Below, piece after piece: positions 32,801 through 39,750 of a stretch of 43,010 bases of DNA. A model generated the notes under the pieces. The model was not told where the DNA came from. It saw only the letters and a list, made by a program, of their open reading frames with translations, and did not search any database. The translations under genes and the position numbers were made by a program. This DNA comes from Albidovulum sp. (GTDB lineage Bacteria > Pseudomonadota > Alphaproteobacteria > Rhodobacterales > Rhodobacteraceae): the NCBI GenBank assembly GCA_030837785.1, contig JAUQYA010000088.1, forward strand, positions 1 through 43,010. The letters run 5' to 3'. Every line of letters starts with the position of its first letter. Position 1 is the stretch's first letter.

Positions 32801-34219
32801 ATGACCATCACCTTCGACAACAGCTACGCCCGCCTGCCGGAGCGGTTCTTCGTGCGCCAGCCGCCGGTGGCGGTGGCGGATCCGCGGCTGATCGCCGTGA
32901 ACGGCGGGTTGGCCCTGCGGCTCGGGCTCGACCCCGAGGCGCTCGCCGCGCCCGACTGGGTCGCCGTCTTCGCCGGTAACCGCGTGCCCGTGGGGGCCGC
33001 GCCCTTGGCGCAGGCCTATGCCGGCCACCAGTTCGGCGGCTGGGTGCCGCAACTCGGCGACGGCCGCGCGCTGCTCCTCGGCGAGATCGTGGCGCCCGAT
33101 GGCGCGCGGTTCGACCTCGCGCTCAAGGGCTCGGGCCCGACGCCCTTCTCGCGCCGGGGCGACGGGCGGGCCGGGCTCGGCCCGGTGCTCAGGGAATACA
33201 TCGTGTCGGAGGCGATGGCGGCGCTTGGCGTGCCGACGACCCGCGCGCTTGCCGCCGTCACCACCGGCGAGGCGGTCTGGCGCGAAACACCGCTGCCCGG
33301 CGCGGTGCTGGCCCGCGTGGCGGCGAGCCACATCCGCGTCGGCACCTTCCAGTATTTCGCCGCGCGCGAGGATGTGGAGGCGCTCGCGGTCCTGACCGAG
33401 CACGTCATCGCCCGCCACTATCCCGGCGCGGAAGGCCCGCTCGGGCTCCTCGAGGCCGTGACCGGGGTGCAGGCCCGGCTGATCGCCCGCTGGATGAGCC
33501 TCGGCTTCATCCACGGGGTGATGAACACCGACAATATGGCGGTATCGGGTGAGACCATCGACTATGGGCCCTGCGCCTTCCTCGACGCCTACGACCCGGC
33601 CAAGGTGTTCTCCTCGATCGACCAGTTCGGCCGCTATGCCTATGGCAACCAGCCGAAGATTGCGCTCTGGAACCTCGCCCAGCTCGCCTCGTGCCTGCTG
33701 CCGCTGATGGGCGAGGAAGGCCCGGCGATCGAGGCCGCGACGGAAGCGATCAACCGCTTTGCCGACATCTACCAGGGGGAATGGCTCAGGCTCTTCCGTG
33801 CCAAGATCGGGCTTGCGACCGGGGGAGAGGGGGATGCGCGGCTGATCGCCTCGCTGCTGTCGCGCATGGCCGAGGGGCGGGCGGATTTCACCCGCACCTT
33901 CCGGGGGCTGGCCGAGGGCACGGCGGCGGAGGAATTCGCAGACCTCGCACTTTTCCGCGGCTGGGAGGCCGCGTGGCAGGCGCGGCTCGCCGCCGAGCGT
34001 GATCCGCAGGCGCTGATGCGCGCGGCAAACCCCGCCTACATCCCCCGCAACCACCGGGTGGAAGCGGCGATCCGCGCCGCGACCGCCGGCGATCCCGCGC
34101 CCTTCCACCGGCTGAACGCGGTGCTTGCCCGCCCCTTCGACCGGCGGGCCGAGGCCGAGGGCTACGACGACGCGCCGGCGCCGGGCGAGGAGGTCACCCG
34201 CACCTTCTGCGGCACCTGA
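32801..34219 (+). CDS. selO: Protein adenylyltransferase SelO
   Basis: Pseudokinase-fold enzyme that transfers AMP from ATP to Ser/Thr/Tyr of target proteins, linked to redox stress. It has 472 residues. The ATG at 32801 gives MTITFDNSYARLPERFF, the usual start (a TTG 21 bp upstream is possible). The nucleotide-binding segment is LALKGSGPTPFSRRGDGRAG (Lys109, Arg118, Asp121), then LREYIVSEAM, MNTDNM (241-246) and the metal-binding Asp in IDYGP (Asp254). The C-terminus ends in ...TFCGT; a cysteine there stands where eukaryotic SelO has selenocysteine. Tail-to-tail with the next gene, with stops adjoining. Confidence 0.95.
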   Translation: MTITFDNSYARLPERFFVRQPPVAVADPRLIAVNGGLALRLGLDPEALAAPDWVAVFAGNRVPVGAAPLAQAYAGHQFGGWVPQLGDGRALLLGEIVAPDGARFDLALKGSGPTPFSRRGDGRAGLGPVLREYIVSEAMAALGVPTTRALAAVTTGEAVWRETPLPGAVLARVAASHIRVGTFQYFAAREDVEALAVLTEHVIARHYPGAEGPLGLLEAVTGVQARLIARWMSLGFIHGVMNTDNMAVSGETIDYGPCAFLDAYDPAKVFSSIDQFGRYAYGNQPKIALWNLAQLASCLLPLMGEEGPAIEAATEAINRFADIYQGEWLRLFRAKIGLATGGEGDARLIASLLSRMAEGRADFTRTFRGLAEGTAAEEFADLALFRGWEAAWQARLAAERDPQALMRAANPAYIPRNHRVEAAIRAATAGDPAPFHRLNAVLARPFDRRAEAEGYDDAPAPGEEVTRTFCGT

Positions 34220-34882
34220 TCAGGGCCCCCGCCGGCGCCTCAGCCGCTTGCGGAAGAGTCGCCGGTTCGCCGCGACGAATTCCCGCAGCGCCGCGGTCAG
34301 CCCGCCAAGCTCCCGCCCGCGCAGGTAGAAGAACCCCGCCGTCGCCCCCACCGCCGCGCCGAGCGTGTCGACGATCAGATCCCACATCGTGTCGACGAGC
34401 CCGGTCTTCTGCATGTTCAGCCCGAAGATCTGGTCCATCGCGAACTCGAAGATTTCCCACAGCGCGCCGATGGTGATGGCGAAACTGAAGCTCATGAAGG
34501 CCACCGCCCAGGCCGGGGCGGCGTAGCGGTCGCCCTGGAACAGCATGAAGACGAAGAGAAAGCCGATCAGCCCGAAGGCCATCGCCGAGCCGCCGTGAAG
34601 GACGACGTCCCACCACCAGAAGCGGTTGTAGAAATCGAACGCCTCGCCAAGGAAGATCGTGGCGAAGGTGAAGATCACGATCCAGGCGAAGAATCGCACC
34701 GGCAGGCGGATGCCGAGCCGCCGCTGGGCGAGGACCGGCACCAGCGACAGCGCGAAGGTCGCCGCCGAGACGAAGGCCAGCGACCAGCGCCCCTCGATCA
34801 GCGCGACGATGAGGGCGACGGCAAGGACCGCCCAGATCGCCTGGACGACGAAAGGCTGGCGGCGGAGGCGCTCGATCCACAT
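34220..34882 (-). CDS. DUF2238/YjdF-like integral membrane protein
   Basis: A 220-residue protein with about six hydrophobic segments. Family-like elements are the WWWDVVLHGGSAMAFGLIGF stretch, the GALWEIFEFAMDQI stretch and DTMWDLIVDTLGAAVGATAGF. The conserved Trp/Asp/His residues face what would be one side of the membrane. DUF2238 has no known activity, although it is reminiscent of VanZ-like proteins. I start at ATG 34882 because the longer frame adds 92 Arg-rich residues antisense to the next gene. The C-terminal RLFRKRLRRRRGP tail would be cytoplasmic. Divergent from the EEP-hydrolase gene. Confidence 0.75.
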   Translation of the reverse strand: MWIERLRRQPFVVQAIWAVLAVALIVALIEGRWSLAFVSAATFALSLVPVLAQRRLGIRLPVRFFAWIVIFTFATIFLGEAFDFYNRFWWWDVVLHGGSAMAFGLIGFLFVFMLFQGDRYAAPAWAVAFMSFSFAITIGALWEIFEFAMDQIFGLNMQKTGLVDTMWDLIVDTLGAAVGATAGFFYLRGRELGGLTAALREFVAANRRLFRKRLRRRRGP

Positions 34883-34947
34883 GACAGAATCGTAAGGAGG
34901 CGCGCGAGGCGCTTCAACCCCACCGCCGGTCGGTCTAGACAGGCGCC

Positions 34948-35676
34948 ATGCGATTGCGCCTTGCCTCCTACAACGTCCACAAATGCCTGGGCCTCGACCG
35001 CCGGCGGCGGCCGGAGCGGATCGTCGCGGTGCTGAACGAGCTTGATGCCGACATCGTCGCATTGCAGGAGGTGGATCACCGCCGGTCGCCGCGACCCGAG
35101 GCGCTTCCCCGCAGCCTGATCGAACGGGAGACCGATTTCGGCGTGCTGCCCTTCGCAATCGACGGCCCGAGCCTTGGCTGGCACGGCCAGACGATTCTCG
35201 TCCGCCGCGGGCTCGTGGTTGAAAAGATCCGCCGCATCCTCCTGCCAGGGCTGGAGCCGCGCGGCGCGATCCTGGCCGAGCTTGCCCCCGAATCGGGCGG
35301 CATCCGCGTGGTCGGCGCCCATCTGGCCCTGATCCGCCGCTACCGGACGATGCAGTTCGCGGCGATCCGTGCCGCGGTCGGCCGGCGGGGTGACATGCCC
35401 ACCGCGATCCTCGGCGACTTCAACGACTGGTCGGCCCGGGGCGGCGCCGAGGCGCTGGCACCCTCGTTCCGGCTGCATGCGCCGGGGCCGAGCTTTCCCG
35501 CCGCCCGGCCGGTGGGCGCGCTCGACCGGGTGGCGCTGTCGCCGGGCCTGCATCTTGTGACCGCCGGTGTCCACCACGGCGCGCCCGCCATGATCGCCTC
35601 GGATCACCTGCCGGTCTGGGCCGATGTCCAGGTCGACACCCCGCACACCCTTGCCTGGCGCGCGCCCAGAGGGTAA
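34948..35676 (+). CDS. Endonuclease/exonuclease/phosphatase (EEP) family hydrolase
   Basis: A 242-residue metal-dependent phosphodiesterase. Core residues are Asn9 in ASYNVHKC, Glu41 in ALQEVDHR, Asp157 and Asn159 in LGDFNDW, and Asp219-His220 in ASDHLPVWADV. The family covers DNA repair nucleases, sphingomyelinases and phospholipid phosphodiesterases; the substrate cannot be assigned. There is no signal peptide, which argues for a cytosolic role. The stop is 11 bp before the tRNA, so read-through transcription is possible. Confidence 0.88.
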   Translation: MRLRLASYNVHKCLGLDRRRRPERIVAVLNELDADIVALQEVDHRRSPRPEALPRSLIERETDFGVLPFAIDGPSLGWHGQTILVRRGLVVEKIRRILLPGLEPRGAILAELAPESGGIRVVGAHLALIRRYRTMQFAAIRAAVGRRGDMPTAILGDFNDWSARGGAEALAPSFRLHAPGPSFPAARPVGALDRVALSPGLHLVTAGVHHGAPAMIASDHLPVWADVQVDTPHTLAWRAPRG

Positions 35677-35687
35677 GGAGCGGGCAG

Positions 35688-35761
35688 GCGGGTGTAGCTC
35701 AATGGCAGAGCAGAAGCTTCCCAAGCTTACGACGAGGGTTCGATTCCCTTCACCCGCTCCA
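35688..35761 (+). tRNA. tRNA-Gly (anticodon CCC)
   Basis: A complete 74-nt cloverleaf with encoded CCA: acceptor GCGGGTG pairing with CACCCGC, D-arm AGCTCAATGGCAGAGC, anticodon loop TTCCCAA on the stem GAAGC/GCTT(A), and T-arm AGGGTTCGATTCCCT. CCC at the anticodon position reads GGG. No integrase or phage gene is nearby. Confidence 0.96.
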
Positions 35762-35770
35762 TCCCGCCTT

Positions 35771-35802
35771 GCCGACGATTTGCCTCGCCGACGATTTGCC
35801 TC
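35771..35802 (+). repeat. Perfect 16-bp tandem duplication after tRNA-Gly
   Basis: GCCGACGATTTGCCTC occurs twice without a gap (35771-35786 and 35787-35802), 10 bp after the tRNA and about 55 bp before the RidA gene. It does not copy the tRNA 3' end, so it is not an attachment-site duplication. Confidence 0.9.
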
Positions 35803-35858
35803 TGGCCGTGGCGGCCGCGGCGCGCTATCGGGGCTTTCGTCACAGAAGGAGTGCTCCC

Positions 35859-36212
35859 ATGTCCCAGATCACCCGCATTGAAACCGGCAAGCGCATGTCG
35901 AACGCCGTCGTCCACGCCGGCATCGTCCATCTGGCCGGCGTCGTCGGCGAACCCGGCGGGGACATCACCGCACAGACCCGGGACTGCCTGGCCGAGATCG
36001 ACCGGCTTCTGGCGCTCGCCGGGTCCGACAAGACGCGCATCCTCAGGACGCAGATCTGGCTGGCCGACATCGCCGCCGACTTCGCGGCGATGAACGCGGT
36101 CTGGGACGGCTGGGTGCCGCAGGGTCACACCCCCGCCCGCGCCACCGGCGAGGCCAAGCTTGCAACCCCCCAATACCGGGTGGAGATCATCGTCACCGCC
36201 GCCCAGGGCTGA
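35859..36212 (+). CDS. RidA family protein
   Basis: A 117-residue member of the RidA/YjgF family, whose canonical members hydrolyse reactive enamine/imine intermediates from PLP enzymes. It contains NAVVHAGIVHLAGVVGE at the N-terminus, ILRTQIWLADIAADFAAMNAVWDGW in the middle and GEAKLATPQYRVEIIV at the end. The catalytic Arg of true RidA (family RTT/R-x-C near residue 100) is not clearly present: the equivalent stretch here is PARATGEAKLA, so this may belong to a non-deaminase subgroup. GAAGGAG precedes the ATG. Tail-to-tail with a ureohydrolase gene, 6 bp apart. Confidence 0.85.
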   Translation: MSQITRIETGKRMSNAVVHAGIVHLAGVVGEPGGDITAQTRDCLAEIDRLLALAGSDKTRILRTQIWLADIAADFAAMNAVWDGWVPQGHTPARATGEAKLATPQYRVEIIVTAAQG

Positions 36213-36218
36213 CCGCGG

Positions 36219-37175
36219 CTAGAGCGCGGCGACCATCACGCAGAGGATCTCGAACATCAGCGAGGCGCCGAGCCAGGCGGTGCCGCCGGTCTGGTCGAAG
36301 GGCGGCGAGACCTCGACGAGGTCGGCCGCGACGATGTTCAGCCCGGCGCATTCGCGCACCACCTGCATCGCCTGGAACGCATTCGGCCCGCCCCATTCGG
36401 GCGTGCCGGTGCCCGGCGCGACGGAGGGGTCGACGAAGTCGATGTCGTAGGAAAGATAGGCCGGCGCCTTGCCCACGATCTCGCGCGCCTCCGCCATCAC
36501 GTCGGCGACGCCGCGGGCGAAGAATTCCTCGATCGTCACGATGCGGATGCCGTGGGCGCGGGCGAAATCGACATCGGCGCTGTCATACATGGTGCCGCGG
36601 ATGCCGATCTGGATCATCCGCTTCGGATCCAGAAGCCCCTCTTCCACCGCCGAGCGGAACGGGTTGCCGTGGGTCAGCGTGGTGCCGCCGAAATAGGGCG
36701 GGAAGAGGTCGGTATGGGCATCGAAATGCACCAGCCCGAGGGGCGCGTCCGCCGCGAGCCCGCGCAGCACCGGCAGGGTGCAGAGGTGATCGCCCCCCGC
36801 CGACAGCGGCCGAATACCTTTCGCCTTCAACCCGGCGAAATGGCGCGCGAAGCGGACGAGCGTCTCGGGATTGTCGACCGGGTTCGGCCCGACATCGCCG
36901 AGGTCGGCCACATTCGCCGCCTCGAACGGCCGCAGCCCCGTCACCGGGTGCTGGGCCCGGATCATCGAGGAATAGTCGCGGAGCTGCCGCGGCGCGTGGC
37001 GGGGGCCGGGGCGGTTCGACACGCCGCCGTCCCAGGGCAGGCCGACGAGGCCGATCTGCACGTCGCCCTCGCGCGGATGTCCGGCAGGCACATGCGGCAG
37101 GCGCATGAAGGTCGGGATGCCGGCGAAGCGCGGCAGGTCCATTCCCGAGATCGGCTGGAAGAAGGCGTCGGCCAT
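36219..37175 (-). CDS. Second ureohydrolase (agmatinase / guanidino-acid hydrolase)
   Basis: A 318-residue binuclear Mn enzyme. Metal motifs are SAGGDHLCTLPVL, HFDAHTDLF and SYDIDFVDPSVAPGTGTPEWGG. It differs from the first agmatinase at substrate loops: after the DAHTD motif it reads FPPYFGGTTLTHGNPFRSAVEEG instead of the DHGTMF context, and has QIGIRGTMYDSADVDFARAHGIRI. That pattern resembles guanidinobutyrase or guanidinopropionase-type enzymes, so 4-guanidinobutyrate is as likely as agmatine. Single gene on the minus strand; HNH endonuclease is upstream. Confidence 0.88.
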   Translation of the reverse strand: MADAFFQPISGMDLPRFAGIPTFMRLPHVPAGHPREGDVQIGLVGLPWDGGVSNRPGPRHAPRQLRDYSSMIRAQHPVTGLRPFEAANVADLGDVGPNPVDNPETLVRFARHFAGLKAKGIRPLSAGGDHLCTLPVLRGLAADAPLGLVHFDAHTDLFPPYFGGTTLTHGNPFRSAVEEGLLDPKRMIQIGIRGTMYDSADVDFARAHGIRIVTIEEFFARGVADVMAEAREIVGKAPAYLSYDIDFVDPSVAPGTGTPEWGGPNAFQAMQVVRECAGLNIVAADLVEVSPPFDQTGGTAWLGASLMFEILCVMVAAL

Positions 37176-37249
37176 GAGAGACTCCCCGGTTGCGGGGGCG
37201 AGCTTAGCCGGACGAACGGGAAGGTAAACCCCCGCCTCGGAAACCGGCT

Positions 37250-37849
37250 TCAGGCTTCAAGCTCGGCACCCCAGTAGAGGAAGTCGATCCAGCTCTCGTG
37301 CAGGTGGTTCGGCGGAAAGCGGCGGCCGGCGCGCTGCATCTCCTCGGCGGTGGGCTGGCGCGGCGCGCGCCGCAGCGTCAGGCCCGACTGCTTCAGCGAC
37401 CGGTTGGCCTTCCTGAGGTTGCAGGGCGAACAGGCGGCGACGACATTGTCCCAGCTCGTCACCCCGCCGCGCGACCGCGGCACGACGTGATCGAAGGTCA
37501 GGTCGCCCTTCGAGCCGCAATACTGGCAGCAGAACTCATCGCGCAGGAAAAGATTGAAGCGGGTGAAGGCCACGCGCTTCTGGGGTTTGACGTAATCCTT
37601 CAGCACCACAACCGAAGGGATGCGGATCGCCGCCCGCTGCGAGCGGACCACGGCGTCATATTCGGCGACGATGGTGACGCGGTCGAGCACGGCGGCCTTG
37701 ATCGCCTCCTGCCAGGGCCAGAGCGAGAGCGGGTAGTAGGACAGCGGCCGGAAATCGGCATTCAGCACCAGCGCGGGGAACTGCCTGAGCGCCGAGGGTT
37801 CGCGGACGAATCCCGACCTGAAGTCGCTGTCGTGAACCCTGTCCAGCAT
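37250..37849 (-). CDS. HNH endonuclease
   Basis: A 199-residue protein with a C-terminal HNH nuclease fold: zinc-type cysteines in CCQYCG (108 and 111) and CSPC (140 and 143) flank DHVVPRSRGGVTSWDN with Asp120-His121 and Asn135. The N-terminal 95 residues (ALVLNADFRPLSYYPLSLWPWQEAI) are typical of a widespread chromosomal HNH group in alphaproteobacteria that is not tied to phages or restriction systems. Its role in the cell is unknown, perhaps repair. A strong promoter lies 70-95 bp upstream. Confidence 0.92.
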   Translation of the reverse strand: MLDRVHDSDFRSGFVREPSALRQFPALVLNADFRPLSYYPLSLWPWQEAIKAAVLDRVTIVAEYDAVVRSQRAAIRIPSVVVLKDYVKPQKRVAFTRFNLFLRDEFCCQYCGSKGDLTFDHVVPRSRGGVTSWDNVVAACSPCNLRKANRSLKQSGLTLRRAPRQPTAEEMQRAGRRFPPNHLHESWIDFLYWGAELEA

Positions 37850-37917
37850 GCCCAGACCGCCTACGTCCCCTCTGCCGCCGCGTGGAGGGGCGGGAGCACC
37901 CGCCCCTGCTTGCCCGC

Positions 37918-37945
37918 ACTATATATGGCGTATTGTGACTGGCAA
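37918..37945 (-). promoter_or_regulatory. Promoter of the HNH endonuclease gene
   Basis: On the minus strand, TTGCCA (complement of 37940-37945) and TATAGT (complement of 37918-37923) are 16 bp apart, each one base from consensus. It is the best sigma-70-like promoter in the window. Transcription would begin near 37911, about 60 nt before the HNH start. Confidence 0.6.
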
Positions 37946-37998
37946 GACCCGCTACTAGCGGTATCGTGGTATCGCAGCAAAGTGACAGGAGGATAACG

Positions 37999-38415
37999 AT
38001 GGAAGCTCCGCCGATCCTCGGCACGCTGGAAAGCGCGCTCTACACCGACGATCTGGAGGCCGCGGAGGCGTTCTACGCCGGCACGCTCGGGCTCCCGGTC
38101 GTCACCCGCCAGCCCGGACGCCACGTGTTCTTCCGGACCGGGGCGTCGATTCTCCTGGTCTTCGATCCGGCCGCGACCTCCCGCCCGCCCGCGCCCGGCG
38201 CCCGCCTGCCGGTGCCTGCGCACGGGGCGCGGGGGCCGGGACATTTCTGCCTTTCGGTCGCGGCCGAGACGCTCGATGCCTGGCGGGCGCATCTTGATGT
38301 GGCGGGAGTGGCGATCGAGGCGGATTTCCGCTGGCCGAACGGCGCGCGGTCGATCTATGTCCGCGACCCGGCAGGAAATTCCGTCGAATTCGCCGAACCT
38401 GCCCTCTGGGCCTGA
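37999..38415 (+). CDS. VOC (glyoxalase/dioxygenase fold) protein
   Basis: A 138-residue protein of the vicinal-oxygen-chelate superfamily with two beta-alpha-beta-beta-beta modules: ALYTDDLEAAEAFYAGTLGLPVV (about 13-35) with ILLVFDP, and GHFCLSV, followed by IEADFRWPNGARSIYVRDPAGNSVEFAEP. Metal ligands would be His in GHFCL and Glu in SVEFAE. The reaction cannot be inferred. AGGAGG at 37987-37992 is 6 bp from the ATG. Divergent from the HNH gene. Confidence 0.88.
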   Translation: MEAPPILGTLESALYTDDLEAAEAFYAGTLGLPVVTRQPGRHVFFRTGASILLVFDPAATSRPPAPGARLPVPAHGARGPGHFCLSVAAETLDAWRAHLDVAGVAIEADFRWPNGARSIYVRDPAGNSVEFAEPALWA

Positions 38416-38421
38416 GTCGTC

Positions 38422-39084
38422 TCAGCCCGAAAGCCGGTCCTGCAGGAAGGCCAGCGCCACCGACAGCCCGTCGGGCGCGATGCCGTGGCCGGTGCCCTTC
38501 ATCACATGGCCGTAGGTCTGGAACCCGGCCTCGGTCAACGCCCGGCCGGCAATGCCCATGTCGGCGAAGGGCACCATCTCGTCCTGGTCGCCGTGGACGA
38601 GCAGCACCGGCGGCTTCGACACCGCCTCGGAGGCCAGCGCCTCGGGGCGCAGCAGCCGGCCGGAAAAGGCGACGATCCCGGCCACCGGCGCGGCCCGGCG
38701 CGGCAGGACATGGAGCGCCATCATCGAACCTTGCGAAAAGCCGACCACGGCCAGCCGGTCGGGCGTCATCCCCTCGGCCTCGAGCCGCGCGTCGAGAAAG
38801 GCGTTGAGGTCGCCCGCCGACCGGGCAAGGCCCTCGGCCGCCGCCGCCTCGGACGAGCCGTCGAGCCAGGGGATCGGGAACCACTGGCGGCCGAAGGGAT
38901 TGCCGGCGCAGGGTTCCGGCGCGTCGGGCGCCACGAAGACCGTGCCGGGCAGATGCGGGGCGAGCGGATCGGCCAGCCCCAGAAGGTCCGCGCCATCGGC
39001 GCCGTAGCCATGCAGGAAGATGACGAGCGACGTCGCCTCGCCCGACCGCGCCGCCTTCCGCCCGAACTTGAGTTCCCGTGTCAC
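38422..39084 (-). CDS. Phospholipase/carboxylesterase family alpha/beta hydrolase
   Basis: A 220-residue cytosolic serine esterase of the acyl-protein-thioesterase type. FLHGYGADGADLLGLA (about 23-38) supplies the oxyanion hole. The nucleophile is Ser117 in GFSQGS, the acid probably Asp168 in VHGDQDEMVPF, and the base His200 in GTGHGIAPDG. The start ATG overlaps the alkA stop by 4 bp, so it is coupled to the glycosylase. Confidence 0.92.
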   Translation of the reverse strand: MTRELKFGRKAARSGEATSLVIFLHGYGADGADLLGLADPLAPHLPGTVFVAPDAPEPCAGNPFGRQWFPIPWLDGSSEAAAAEGLARSAGDLNAFLDARLEAEGMTPDRLAVVGFSQGSMMALHVLPRRAAPVAGIVAFSGRLLRPEALASEAVSKPPVLLVHGDQDEMVPFADMGIAGRALTEAGFQTYGHVMKGTGHGIAPDGLSVALAFLQDRLSG

Positions 39085-39740
39085 CTGATGCCCTCGCGCC
39101 GCTGCCTCAACCGGTAGTAGGCCCAGAGCGCGCGCGCCGCAACCGCCCGCCAGGGCCGCCAGTCCTCGGCCATCGCGCGAAGCGCGCGCTCGCTCGGTCG
39201 CGCGGGCAGGTCGAAGAGCATCCGCGCCGCCTCCTGCAGGGCAAGGTCGCCCGGCGCAAACACATCCGCCCGGCCGAGGGAGATCAGCGCGTAGATTTCC
39301 GCGGTCCAGCGGCCGATGCCGGGAAGTGCTACGAGCGTGGCGACCACCTCTTCGTCGGTTGCCCCGCGCAGCGCGGCATAGTCGAGCCCGGCGCGGGCGA
39401 GCGCCTGGGCATAGCGGGCCTTCGGCCGACTGAGCCCGCAGGCGCGCAGCGCGTCCTCGGAGGCACGCGCCACCGGCCCCTCGTCGAAAAGCCCCGCCGC
39501 CTCCAGCCTCAGGCGGATCGCCGCAGCCGAGGCGGTGGAGACCTGCTGGCCGAGGATCGCGTCGAAAAGGGCCGCAAAACCATCGGGCCGGCGGCGAAGC
39601 GGCAGCGGCCCGGTTGCCTCCAGAAGTGCGGCGAAGCGGGGATCGCGCGCGGCAAGCCAGGCCGCGCCCTCGGCGACATGGGCCTCGGTCTCGATGATCC
39701 GTCCGGGCGCACCCGTCATACCGGCCATCACACCGGCCAT
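39081..39740 (-). CDS. DNA-3-methyladenine glycosylase (AlkA family)
   Basis: A 219-residue base-excision repair enzyme that removes alkylated bases. The helix-hairpin-helix LVALPGIGRWTAEIYAL (about 138-154) and the catalytic Asp165 in FAPGDLALQEAA are those of the AlkA group, and ILGQQVSTASAAAIRLRL is the conserved QQ(I/V)S-type helix. Three in-frame ATGs (39740, 39728, 39719) exist inside a tandem repeat; I chose the first because it shares one base with the upstream stop (TGATG). It lacks the AlkA N-terminal beta domain, as do many alphaproteobacterial members. Confidence 0.9.
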   Translation of the reverse strand: MAGVMAGMTGAPGRIIETEAHVAEGAAWLAARDPRFAALLEATGPLPLRRRPDGFAALFDAILGQQVSTASAAAIRLRLEAAGLFDEGPVARASEDALRACGLSRPKARYAQALARAGLDYAALRGATDEEVVATLVALPGIGRWTAEIYALISLGRADVFAPGDLALQEAARMLFDLPARPSERALRAMAEDWRPWRAVAARALWAYYRLRQRREGIR

Positions 39741-39750
39741 CACACCGGCA
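39720..39750 (-). repeat. 12-bp tandem repeat holding the alkA-like start codons
   Basis: ACCGGCCATCAC is repeated (39720-39731, 39732-39743, then a partial ACCGGCA). Each full unit contains CATCA, that is TGATG on the coding strand, so each carries both a stop and an ATG in the same relation. The upstream MocR gene stops at the 5'-most one. Confidence 0.85.

Noticed and set aside
35688..35802. tRNA with a nearby duplication as a possible integration site
   Set aside because: The duplicated 16-mer does not match the tRNA 3' end, and no integrase, phage or plasmid gene is near.
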